In this document: positions 23,085 to 34,889 of the stretch, one piece after another
Layout of the letters: each line of letters begins with the position of its first letter
How positions within the stretch are numbered: the stretch's first letter is position 1
Assembly (NCBI RefSeq): GCF_050624435.1
Contig: NC_134538.1
Span: forward strand, 129,438,937-129,502,936
Direction of reading: 5' to 3'
Origin: Tenrec ecaudatus
Taxonomy: Eukaryota > Chordata > Mammalia > Afrosoricida > Tenrecidae
Length of the DNA stretch: 64,000 nucleotides
Notes under the pieces: model-generated
Databases searched by the model: none
What the model saw: only the letters and a program-made list of their open reading frames with translations
What the model was told of the DNA's origin: nothing
Program-made: the position numbers and the translations under genes

Positions 23085-23870
23085 ACACAGTAAATAGTTT
23101 GAAAGAGTGGTCTTGTCTGGTCCTCTGGCTTCCTCACTGACAAGAGGAAACTCGCCTTCCAGCTCCATCCTTTTCCGGTTCATAAACCCACCAGGCCTCC
23201 AGGACCTCTTATCTCTTGGCTGTATTCCATTGTTTATGCAGTGGCCATACAGAACTCACAGACAGTACTGTTATCACAAGTTGGATAAGGAAACAGAATA
23301 CAGTCATTGGTTCACAGCAGTGCTTTGCCTCCTCCAGCTATCAAATCTCTCTGGTCCTCAGCCGCTCATCCCTGTGGTCCCTTCGTGTCTCTACCTCTGG
23401 GAACTAGGAAGCTCACCTGTTCCTCTCCCTCACAGTCCCATAGTCTCATCGCTACTTCTCTTGTGTCCGTCACTGTCCATACCACAGTCTGATCTCTCTG
23501 ATCTCAAAATCTGCCACTGACTGAGATAGAAATCTGTAACATGTTATCCCTATGCTTTGGAGTTTTCTTTCTGTGTTCTTGTGATACGGTGGCTCAACTT
23601 TGCAACCATGGGGAATGTGGTAATGAAAATTGATCAATCCCTTCAATTAGTGTAATAAGCCCTATTTGCATAGCCAATTACTTTATAAGAGTTACAAAAA
23701 CATAGGTGTTAGAGCCATATGAAGATATTTTAAAACATCACAGTTGCTGAAAAGTTATACCTACTAATTGATGGAAAAGGCATTGAGATATTTCTACAAA
23801 CATTTATGCTCATTCTAATTGAAAGGGATTAATTCCAACATAAGGCATAAATGATTTAAAATACCATTAA
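23085..23870. other. Unclassified ~0.8-kb block between two RTE pieces
   Basis: GC-richer first 450 bases holding a 137-codon forward frame (23107-23520) rich in Leu, Ser and Pro, with no domain recognised, then AT-rich sequence. Its place between two same-strand RTE fragments suggests an inserted unit such as an LTR or a recombined segment. No terminal repeats could be confirmed. Confidence 0.35.
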
Positions 23871-23879
23871 TATAACTTG

Positions 23880-24307
23880 CAATCAAACCATTGATCAACA
23901 TAAATCAAAAAGAGTTTCAAAAGCACATCAACAAGGGACTGCTAGAAATTCAAGGTGGATGCACAAAAGGACGTGGAATGAGGGAATCACTGAAGACATC
24001 AGATGAATACTGGCCAAAATCAACAATCATCAAAATATTGCTTACTGGTGTTTTAAACCATGTGAAAGGATTGAATGTGTGGATTATAGCACATTATAAA
24101 GATGATTATAACAGATCTGCTCATATAGAACCTGACATAGACTAAGCAGTAATCATTTGAACCAAGAGTATGCACCGTGGTTTTTTCATATATTCAATCT
24201 CCATCTTTGCATCGTACTTATTTAATCTGCATACTATGCAAATGATCTACAAAGGTGGAGTATATGAAGAAAACTGCAGCATCAGATTTGGAGAAAGCTC
24301 TCATGGT
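23880..24307 (+). pseudogene. RTE reverse transcriptase fragment
   Basis: Forward RT core: gggactgctagaaattcaag, a degraded ttattgactatgc-like stretch, and gtacttatttaatctgcata to gagaaagctctcatgg. Heavily mutated. It stops at the start of the antisense RTE at 24308. Confidence 0.7.
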
Positions 24308-25799
24308 TTTTAGGTGCTGTCAAAACCCTTCCTACTAATAGGAACCCAGCGTAGAACAGGACAAAAGACTACCTTGTCCTGCACCACACCCACAACTGTT
24401 ATATCTGAGCCCATTGTTTCAATCACGGGCATTCCATCTTGTTGAGGGCTTTCCTATTTTCACTGCCCCTCTATATTACCAAGAATAAGTGGTCTATGTA
24501 GTATATTAATTAGTATATATTGTATATTACCAAGAATAATTGAATAAATAATTTTTCGGGTACTGGTGTTGCCTAATAACTTGTGCAAAGTACATAAAAA
24601 GAAATCTGAATGTACAGATTGAATAAGTATGGTGGGTGGAGATGCAGAATTGTCCTGATTTTAAGTCATGCAGTTCCCTTGTTCTGTCCAAACAACTATG
24701 CATTGATCCAAATACAGGTTCCCTGTGAGCACAATGAAGTATTCTGGAATGGCCATTCATCTCAAGTTATCAATGGCTCGTTATGACCCATAGCCAAATG
24801 CCTTTGCACAGTCAAAAACACACAAGTAAACCACTTTCCACTATTCTTTGCTTTCAGCCAAGATCCAAATGTCATCAACAATTAAATTCCTTCTTCCATG
24901 TATGTTCCTGAATCCAGCGGGGACCCCTGATGTCTCCCTGTGAATGCATTTCTCTAATTGTTGTTGGCTGATATTCAGTAAAATTTGACTCAGAATTAAT
25001 AGCAATGATGTTGTTCTATAATTGTTCATTCTGTGCATCACCTTTATTTTTGTAATGGGCATAGAAAAGGATGTCTTTCAGTCAAGTGACCAAGTAGTTC
25101 TTTTCCAAACTTCTTAGCATAAATGAAACAGTTCTTCCAGTGTTTCATTAGTTTATTGAAATATTGGCATTCTGTCAATTCCTGGAGTCTTGTTTTTGGC
25201 TATTGCTTGCAATGAAGCTTGGATTTCTTCCTTCAGTACCATTGGTTCTTGATCATATGCTACCTCTTGAAATGAATGAATGTCAACTCGTTCTTTTTGG
25301 CACAGTGACTGTGTATTCTTTCTATCTTCTTTGGATGCTTCCTTCATCGTTTAATATGTTGCCTATAGAATCAATATTTGCAACTTGAAGCTTGGTTTTA
25401 TTTTCTTGAGTTCTTTCAGTTTAAAATAGGCTGAGTAAATTGTCTCTTATTTGGTTTGCTAGTTCTAAATCTTTGCGCGTTTCATTGTAATATCTTAATT
25501 TATATTTTGTATTTATATTAAGTTGCTGTTTAAAAATTTCTATTCAGCTCTCTGGTGTCATTTATTCCATTTGCCTAAGATACTCTATAATTGATAGTAA
25601 ATTTCAGCATCTCTTCTGATATCAACCTCAATATTGTCTTTATTTCTTGTCTTTTTAATGACCTTTTACTTTCTTCATGTATGATGTTCTTGACTTCATA
25701 CCAGAGCTCAGTAGATCTTCTGTCATTAATGTGCAAGACATCAAATCTATTCCTGAAATGTTTTCAAAATTCAGCTGGGATATAGCCTACTCCCCACCA

Positions 25800-28700
25800 C
25801 TTGCCTGCCAGTTTGTTGTGCTGTGTTAGGTTGTGTGTTACTTTGATGCTGAGAGCTATGTCACTGGAATTTCAAATACCAACAGCATCACTCAGAGGGA
25901 ACAAGTAGCATCAGAGTTTCCAGACTAAAAATGGATAACTGTCCGCCTCGGAGGAATTGGTCAACACAAACCAAAGAGATTGCATTGAAGTGTTGGCAGA
26001 TACTGAAAACTCCATGAATACAAGCAAAACATTGTCAGAGGCAGGGTCAGAAGATTCAACCATAAGAGTAGAAAGCATTCAAAATGTGGCTGCGGAAGAG
26101 CTGTCTTTTGAAAATGTATTTGACAATAATGATGAGAATGGAGTAAAGCCTACAGATTTAAAATCTTTAAGACCTTCAGTTGCAACTGGGGCACAACTCC
26201 AAATGACAAGAAAAACTTGGAATCAAATGATCAAAACTTGGAGTGTATTAAGTATGAAACTAGGAAAATTATAAGTTGTCAAAATGAAATGGAACACCTT
26301 AAGATCAATATTATAGGTGTTAATGGCCTGAAATGAACTAGTATTGGTCATTTTCTATCTGAAAATCATATTTTTTTCTATGCCAGGAATGACAAATTCA
26401 AGAGCAATTGTCTTCCATGCCTGATCAAGATGAACATTTCAAAATCTACCTTGAAGGACAATGCTGTCTGTGGTAAGATAATATCTGTCCACATACAAGA
26501 AAATACAATCAATATAACTATTATTAAAATTTACCCATGAATCACTAAAACTAGGGATGCAGAAATTGAAAATTTCTACCAATGTCTTCAGTCTGAAATT
26601 GATCAAACATGCAGTCAAGATGCATTGGCATAAATAAATTAATAAATAAACAGGTTGATAGCTAAATAACACGTTGGCAATTCAAAAACAAAAGTTGGAA
26701 GAAAAAGAAGGAACAGAAAATGGGAAATATGGTATTGATAATAGAAATGAAGCAGTAGATTGTGTGACTGAATTTTGCAAAAATAAAGACTTATTCATAA
26801 CAAATTGATTTTTCAGCAACACAAATAGTGACTATACACATGGACTCATTAGTGAAGAATACACGGAAATAAAACTGACTACTTCTATGGGCAGATGTGA
26901 TTAACAAGCTCAATATCAGGACCTAAATAAAACCTGGCCTGGGAACCATCAAACTCATATATAAGTTTCAATTGAAGCTAAAGAAAATGAAACAAATCTA
27001 AGAGAGCCAAAATATCACCTTGTGTATATCCCACCTAAATTAGGACAGCATCTCAAGAGCAGCTTTGATCCAATAAACACATATGCCGCGACACCTAAGA
27101 AGCTATGGGATGAAATGAAGGACATTATCCACGAAGAAAGAAGAAGATCATTAAAAAGACAGGAAAAAAGAAAAGATAAAAGTGAATGTCCAAAGAAACT
27201 TGAAATGTGCACTTAATAATATAATATATGGAAGAAGTAGCTATGGTAGAAATGCAGACAAAGATATGAATAGAAAATATTGCAGGACAGTTCGAAAACA
27301 GATATTATAATGAAATGTGAAAAGACCTAGAGTCAGGAAACGAAAAAGTAAGAATATCCTTGGTATATTTTAAGTGGGATGAGTAATGTATATATATATA
27401 TACAAGTTGCAATAGTGACAGATCTTATGGATAAAATACTGAATGATGCAGGAAGCATCTAACGAACATGGAAAGAATCCACAGTCATTACACCAGAAAG
27501 AACCAGCTAACATTCAACCATTTCAAGAGGTAGCATCTGGCCAAGAACCACTAGCACTTAGGGAAGAAATTCAAGCTGTACTGAAATCATTAGCCAAAAA
27601 CAACGCTCTAGGAACATATGCAATATCGATTGAAATATTCCAACAAGCTGATGAAGTGATGGGAACACTCATTCATCTAAGCCAATAAATTAGGAAGATA
27701 GTTACTTGTCTAACTGACTGTAAGAGATTCATATTTGCACCCATTCAAAAGAAAGGCGATCCAACAGAATGTGAAATGCGTGGGGAAAATATCATTAACA
27801 ACACAGGTAGGTAACATTTTATTGACATGTTACCCAATAACAGTTGCAGCAATATATTGACTGGGAACTGCCAAAGTTCCAAACCATATTCAGATACAGC
27901 AGGGAATAAGAGATACCATTATACCATTGCTAATGTCATCTCAAACTTTGCTGGAAGCAGATAATACTGGAAAGATTTTTTTTATGTGCTTTATTGACTA
28001 CACAAAGGTATTGGGCTCTGTGAAGTACACCGAACTATAGCTATCCTTGAGAATAATGGAAATTCCACAACGTTTCATTGTGCTTATGTGGATCTTGTAC
28101 TTGGATGAAGAGGCAGTTGTGTGGGCAGAACAGGGGACTGCGCATGATTTAATATCAGGAAAGATGTACTTCATGGTTGTATTATCTTACTACCATACTT
28201 ATTAGATCTGTATGCTGAGCACAGAATTTGAGGAACTGGATTCTATGAAGAAGAACGCAGTATCATGTTTGGGGGAAGGCTTACTAACAACCTGAGAAAT
28301 GCAGATGATGCAACCTTGCTCGCTGAAAGTGAGGAGGACTGGGACCACTTGCTGATGAAGGTCAAGGATGGCAGTGTTAGCATGGATTACAACTTAATGT
28401 AAAGGAGATGGAAAGTTTTCACAACAGGGCCAATGGGTAACATCTTAATAAGCTGAGAAAAGACTGAATTTGTGAAGGATCTGTCTTGCTTGGATCCACA
28501 ATGTGCTCATGGAAGAAGCAGTCAAGGTATCAAAGAGCGCATTGCCTAGGTTATATCGAGGACCCCAGACCTCTTCCAAAGAGGTCAATAATATTACTGA
28601 GGCCTACGATGTTCCTGATCCAAGACATGGTATTTTCAATCTCCTCATATACATGTGAAAGCTGGACATTGAAAAAGGAGAAGCAGAGAAAAATTTATAT

Positions 28701-28900
28701 ATTTGAATTGTGGTGCCGAGTGAGGACATGCTGTTTGGTAAAGTAGGAGGGTAGCAACAAAGGGGAGGCCCTTGACGCAATGGCCTCAACTGTCAAGCGG
28801 AGCTCATGTGAGTGTGGAGCAGGACGAGGCGGTGTTCTGTCCTTTGCATGTAGGATCGCTAGGAATCCAAATGGACTAGACTGCCCCTAAAACCAACAAC
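25800..28900 (+). mobile_element. Inner RTE LINE, forward, near full length (~3.1 kb)
   Basis: Starts near gcctgccagtttgttgtgct and ends at the RTE 3' tail (catgtaggatcgctaggaat, then aaaaccaacaac). In between, in order: an N-terminal frame (25957-26274), the endonuclease region (26270-27000, cctgaaatgaactagtattg), a linker (27022-27216), the RT (27443-28330, aatgcagatgatgcaacctt for the YADD-like box) and the C-terminus (28486-28746, with YTCESWTLKKEKQR). Many stops and frameshifts; not functional. It interrupts the antisense RTE at nearly the same consensus point on both sides. Confidence 0.85.
25957..26274 (+). pseudogene. N-terminal part of the inner RTE protein
   Basis: A 105-codon remnant, acidic and Ser/Glu-rich, that in intact RTE elements leads into the endonuclease domain. 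It ends at a stop after a Met-X-Leu-Gly-Lys-Leu stretch that normally continues into the endonuclease, so the protein is truncated. Confidence 0.55.
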
Positions 28901-30090
28901 ATATACCAGTCCAATTGTAGCCTTTGTTTTAATTTTCCTGAACTTCAATATAGGAGCAATTAATGGTCTGTTCCAATTGGTCTCTGGTCTTAGGTGCCAA
29001 TATTGAGCTTCTCCCTCCTCTCTTCCCACAGATGTAGTCAATTTGATTTTTGTGTCTTACAGCGGGAGAAGTTCACATGGACATTCACCTGTGTGCTATT
29101 TAAAGCAGGTATTTGCTCTGAACAAGTCTTGGGACTTGCAAAATTCTATCATGTCATTTCCAGCTTTGTTTTTATCACAAGGCCATGTTTTCCAGCCACT
29201 CTTCCATCATGCTAGCTTCTAACTTTGGCATTCCAATTGTCAATAATTATCACTGTATCTTTACTTCACATGTAATAAATACCAGAGTGAAGACATTGGA
29301 AGAATTCTTCAAATTCAGGTTCACTAACTTTAAAAGTTGGTGCATAAATTTGAATAATAACTGTAATGAATAGATTTTCTCATCTGTAGATAGATCTTAT
29401 CCTATTACAGCCAGAATTATACTTCAAAATAGACTCTGAAATGTATCCTCTGATGATGAATGCAAAGCCATTCCTCTTGAATTGTCTATCATACCTGGCA
29501 TTTTAAATTGTATGATTTTATGATTAAAATTGCTCAATACGACCCCATTTCAGTTAATTAACCCCTAGAATAATGACCTTTATGCATTTCATTGTAATTT
29601 TGACAACTTCAATTTATCTAGATTTATACTTGGTATATTCAAAGTTCCAATTATTAAATACGTTCGGAGTAGTTTCTTCCCATTTTGAGTCATTCACCAT
29701 CAGTCAATGAGGTCCCGAAGGCTTTCCTCCATCTACATCTTGGTGGTCACTTCGACTCTGAGAAGTCAGCGTTTTCACAGTCATATTTTGAGTGCCTCCC
29801 GAGCAAAGGGGCTCATCTTCTGCTGCTGTCTCTGACAATGTAAACTTTCTATTCACAGGATTTCAGTATTTGATATTTTGAAGCTATGCAAAAGGTTTTA
29901 AGTAGCTAATTCCTCAAAACTGTATAGTCTATCCCTGTGTAAATTGTGAGTCTGGGTCCTCTGATAAAACCTGTTCCCTGTGGGTGACCTTGCTGGCATT
30001 TAAAAAATCAGTCACACAGCTTCCAGTATCTAAGCAACTGATAAGTCTAGCCACCATTGTACTGTGGCACAGCAAACTGGCAGAGGCAGG

Positions 30091-32535
30091 CATTTTCAAA
30101 CATATTTTCCTCCTTGATTTTCACAAGCCTATGCTTCAAATTTGTTTTGCTTTGCAATTAGAATTATAATATTTATTTCTTAGAATGCACTTTTAATCCT
30201 TAGACTCATTTCTAAGCAATTGTCTTTTCATTTTGTATACTATTCCAGTTATGGAAGATTTATAATGAAAAATTCATTACCAAATATTTTGTTGCAACTT
30301 TGCAAAACCAGGATCATATGGAACTAAGCATACATCATAATTTAATTAAAGCAAAATCACGTTTGAAGCCTGGTTTAAAAAAACAATCATTTCAAAGACT
30401 TATACACTAGCATTTTGAGTACCCAAAGACAAAATTAATTAACACTTAATATTAACTCAGTGGACATTCATGTGGATTGAACATCAACTTAAAAATATTG
30501 GAGTCAAGGATCTACAGTATCACTACTGACTTTCTATGGAGTTTAAGTATGGTACACTCCATTTTACTCATGATGCTGTTTTGTGCTTCTTAAAGGTTGA
30601 ATAGAAAGTGAATTATAAAATGCATACATTTTATTTGAAATATAATACATTTATAATGGTATTTCCTTGATCACAGAATAACTTGAATATGGGGTTTCTT
30701 TCTACAGTAGTAACCACATTTCTGAAAACCACACTGAGTCAGTGTAACTGGGATTCCTGCTTCCCTGCTCTCCCCACATTTTCTGATCCTTAGTGTCCTT
30801 CTGCTATGAGAAGCCCCCGCATCAATCAGAAGAGGAAGTCTGGTAGAGAGTGTGGTGGTGACTATTCAACATGCTGTAACCTCTATTATCCTCTTGCAGC
30901 AGTAGATTCATTTGTTTGCAGAATTCCTGCTGTTCTAGAAAGAATGAACCCAGCCTAGACAGATGGGGATAGCTGTGACCGAATCTGGAGCCTCTCCAGT
31001 CTCAGGCACATGAGATAGGAACTCTCAGTCATCAAAGTCCAGCACCATTCCCTAAGCTACAGAAAATGTGAAGACTTAAAGGTGCCTAGAAATTCTACTA
31101 CTGTTGACAATCGGTCTAACACTTGCCATATATGAGGGAGCGCCAGCCCCTTCATGAAAAATGGAAATAAAGATCATGGAATTTTCCCACACTCTTTGAA
31201 ATCTCCTTGTACATCACACCATTGTTCTAATTCACTACATAAATGTATTTGTAATTTTAATAAAGCATATAAATCAAGCCTGATGGTCTCTTATAAGTGT
31301 TCTGCTCTATGAAGCATATATAGACACAAATTCCAAAAGCAGGTGAGCTTTAGGAGTACATTATCACACAAGGAACTTCATGTATTTATGAATAGACAGC
31401 GAAATCTGTAAACATCCCAAACCACCTTTTTGTTTTGCCAGCTCTTTGAATTATGGCTGGATAGTTTGGCAAGTTTCTTCTTCTATCATGAAAAATATAT
31501 TTTAATTGGTTGCTAAAAGCTATCAGTCAATCTTGACAAATATAAGACACCATATAATTTACTCCTCAGCTAAATCAACAACTTTGAGGTATTTATAATA
31601 ATTGTGCCAGACTCCTGACAGAATCATTTTGCTCAAAACTTTCAGCTTTTATCTGCGCTTAGTCTCACTGGATTTCTGTAGTAGATGGATTTTTTAAATC
31701 ACTATTATTGATTTTATAGTCTTTCATAGTATTTACGTGCTAAGAAAAACATATTTTTGACTAAGCAAATTGAAATCTTTATATATATATATTTAAAATA
31801 AGGTTAAATCATTTTTTTAAAAATCTCCACTTAAATACCCTTGCTCATCTGAAAATCAAATATGCTTTTTCTTCTGCAAACTAAACTGTACAACTTAATG
31901 ACCCCAGCGACAGACTATGAAGCAGTGAACAGTTGGTATTCATTAAAAAATATTACCACCAGGTTATTGAATTAATTGTATGATTTGAATTTACAAAATA
32001 GAACTCAGGGCAACATAGATGGAGGAATAATTCCAGTTTGGAATCAAATTTATTTTCAAATACTCTCCATGTGTTTGTGGAGAGGAAAGTACTGCTGTGT
32101 TCCTCAGTTCTACTCTCTGGTTTTAATTTAATTGACTCTGATTTTATAAAATGCTTTGTGTCCCTTAGCTTCCTCCAAAATTATGTTCATTTCAGTGAAG
32201 CTATGGAGAGAGTTTCACTATGAACATTTCAATTGCTTCTGTGTTTTCTTCCCACACCACTTACTACTCAAAAGAGAGACACGGACACATGCACAGACAG
32301 AAGCATACACATTCAAAATCAGGCACAAATCATCTTGGGGGAAGAAAACAGATGAAAATTAAAATGGGGCACCAGTTGATTTAGATTCTTTTTCCTTAAG
32401 TTCCTTTTTCTTCTCTTAATATGCAGCATATTTTTAAAATGTGCACATACACATGTAGAGATATGTATACAATTTTTAAATGTCCTCATCCTAAATACCC
32501 CTTGTTTTCTGAAACTCAAATATGCCTCATTTTGG
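30091..32535. other. AT-rich unique sequence
   Basis: About 2.4 kb with no open frame above 61 codons of interest. A GC-richer stretch at 30720-31150 has no recognisable identity. Confidence 0.5.
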
Positions 32536-32750
32536 AGCCCTGGTGCTGTGATGGGTTACACTTTTTTTGACTGCCAAGCACAAGGCCTGAAGTTCAAGCC
32601 CGTCAGACACCCAAAGCTGAGGCTTTCTGCTCTCCCAAAGTTTACAGCCCTGAAACCTCACAGGGCCGTTCTACTCTCTCCTCGAGAGGTGCTATGAGTC
32701 AGAATGGACTAGGTGGCAATGGCCGTGAGTTTGTTGGTTGGTTGGTTTTT
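32536..32750 (+). mobile_element. AfroSINE, full length
   Basis: The clearest copy: head ggagccctggtgctgtgatg, B-box region gaagttcaagcccgtcag, middle gaggctttctgctctcccaa, tail ctatgagtcagaatggacta and ggttggttggtttt end. All blocks are in order. Confidence 0.9.
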
Positions 32751-32761
32751 ATAGACAGGTG

Positions 32762-32855
32762 CTCCCTAGGTTTCACAACCAGTTAAGTGTTCAGTTGATA
32801 GCTTAAACGCTTGTGGTTTAAGATCATGTACGCAAATCTTGGGGAAAAGTCTGGA

Positions 32856-32944
<89 letters not shown>

Positions 32945-33035
32945 TCAGCCATTAAAAGTTCAATGAAAGACAGTTATACTCCGACATACATGAGTTGGAA
33001 TCAACTCATGGCCACTCTGTTTTTAAGTGATACTT
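32762..33035 (+). mobile_element. AfroSINE carrying an internal microsatellite
   Basis: Head (gtgctccctaggtttcacaa), middle (cttggggaaaagtctggaga) and tail (catgagttggaatcaactca) are recognisable, but the middle is split by a long (TC)n(CA)n repeat at 32861-32943. Begins about ten bases after the previous SINE. Confidence 0.75.
32861..32943. repeat. (TC)n(CA)n compound microsatellite
   Basis: About 20 TC units followed by about 20 CA units with one AA interruption. Confidence 0.95.
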
Positions 33036-33304
33036 GTAAATAATAAATGGTCTGAGGTTGCCAACTGTTTTCACTGCATTTCTCCCTAAGGGCAAAAAAG
33101 TGTAAATGCAGAGGGGTCTCTGAAAGCAAATTTAAAATTGGTTTTATGTTTGATGATTTAGATCAATATTGACAGCTCCATTTTTAACCTGTGGAAGTTC
33201 ATTGAGTCCATCTTCCCCAATTTCTTATTTGCAACAGGTCACTCTAGAAGGATAAAATATTAGAATTGATGAAAAAGATTGTATGTTAAAGGTAGACTTG
33301 CCAT

Positions 33305-34854
33305 GTTTAGCCTTCATTCTGGTTTCAGTAATTCCTCTCAGTTACCTTGCTCTTGGTCACTCCCTACCAGTCCTCCCCTCCCCTCCCTCCTCTGGTTTTG
33401 AACCATTCGCTGTTCCCTTGTCCCTGTGTTGGGCGACACCTCCTCCCTTCCTTTACCTCCCACACTCTCATGGTAATGGGTCGGGAGGAAAGCGAAAGGA
33501 AATATAGGAAAGGAGTAGGAGGCAAAGTGCATATAGAGAAGCCTAAATACAGACATGTACCTATGTAAATATATTTATGATTATGGGGGCAATAGATTTA
33601 TATGCATATATTTATAGGTTCAGTAGTAGGGTAGCAGATGGACATTGGGCCTCCTCATGCATAATCCCCCAATACAATAGCACCTCGCCCTGCTAAACAG
33701 TCATTGCAGGATACCCATCTTCCCGACATGATCACTGAAGACAGACGTGTGTGTAAGCAAATGTGGTGAAGAAAGCTGATGGTGCCTGGCTATCAAAAAG
33801 ATATAGCGTCTGGGGTCTTAAAGGCTTGAAGGCAAATAAGCGGCCATCTACCTCAGAAGCAACAAAGCCCACAGAGAAGAAACACATGGCCTAAGCGAAT
33901 ACAAGGTGTTGAATGGACCATGTAGCAGATACAAAAGAACAAAAACAATCATTGTGTGATCACCTTTCTCACATAATCGCTGAAGAGGAAAGTGTGCATA
34001 AGCAAGTGTGGTGAAGAAGGCTGATGGTGCCCGGCTACTGAGAGATATAGCGTCTGGGGACTTAAAGGCTTGAAAGCAAACAAGCGGCCATCTAGCCCAG
34101 AAGCAACTGAGCCCACACGGAAGCAGCACACCAACATAGGTGACCGTGAAGGACAGAGGAGACCAGGTCTCCAACAACAAAAGTGGGGTGGTTGTGAGAA
34201 TCACATCATCGTGAAAGAGGGGGAGTGCGCTATGGGGACCCAATGCCCATCTGTAGACAGCTGGACACCCCTTCCAGAGGGGTAGTGAGGAGGAGATGGG
34301 CCACTCAGGGTTCAGTGCAGCAACAATGAAACTCAAAACCTTCCTCTAGTTCCTGAACACTTCCTCCCCTCCCAATCATCATGACCCCAATTCTACCTTG
34401 CCTTGCGGACCTGGTTATACCAGAGGATGTACAGCGGTGCAGTGGGGACCTGGAGGCACAGGGAATCTAGGACAGACGAACCCCTCAACACCAGCGGTGT
34501 GAGTGGCGACACCAGGAGGGAAGGGCATGTAGAAAGGGAGAACCAATCTCGGAGATCTATGTGTAACCTCCTCTCTGGGAGATGGGCAATGGGGAGGCGG
34601 GTGAGGGGAGATGCCGGGCAGTGTAAGATAAGATATAATAATTATTTATAAACTATCAAGGGACCAGGGGTGGGATCGGGGAGGTAGGAGGATGGGGGGG
34701 AAAAAAGGGAAACTGGACTGATTCCAGGAACCCAAGTGGAAGGTGAATTATGAGAATGACGAGTGCAACGAATGTATAAGGGTGCTTTGCTCAATTGATG
34801 TATGTACAGACTGTGATAAGAGCCTTATGAGCCCCAATAAAAAGATTTTTAAAA
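33305..34854 (+). mobile_element. Family X, long copy (1.55 kb) with internal duplication
   Basis: Sense copy ending gccccaataaaaagattttt plus A tail. Blocks in order: ggtttcagtaattcctct, the gcatatatttataggttca region, ggtagcagatggacattgg, two tandem copies of the aagctgatggtgcc and ataaagcgtctgggg-type module, gtgaaagagggggagtgcgc, ccagaggatgtacagcggtg and the end block. It is flanked by ttaaaggtagacttgccat at 33286-33304 and near-copies at 34855-34870 and 34871-34889. No conserved reading frame. Confidence 0.85.
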
Positions 34855-34889
34855 AAAGGTAGACTAGCCATTAAAGGTAGACTTGCCAT

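Larger units (their letters stand above)
24308..30090 (-). mobile_element. Outer RTE LINE, reverse, split by a second RTE
   Basis: An antisense RTE in two parts, 24308-25795 and 28901-30090. From its 3' end at 24308 (taggtgctgtc) come the 3' UTR (to about 24475), a gap of about 145 unrecognised bases where the ORF2 C-terminus is missing, the RT domain (24620-25350), the linker, then after the inserted element the endonuclease region and the 5' end near agcaaactggcag (about 30085). Frames such as 25153-25347 and 24841-25062 are broken ORF2 pieces. Confidence 0.8.

Noticed and set aside
25957-28746. Active RTE LINE
   Set aside because: Start and tail are present, but the reading frame is broken by many stops and frameshifts.
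33848-34336. 162-codon reverse frame as a gene
   Set aside because: It spans both copies of the internal family X module in antisense and has no recognisable domain; other family X copies do not keep the frame.
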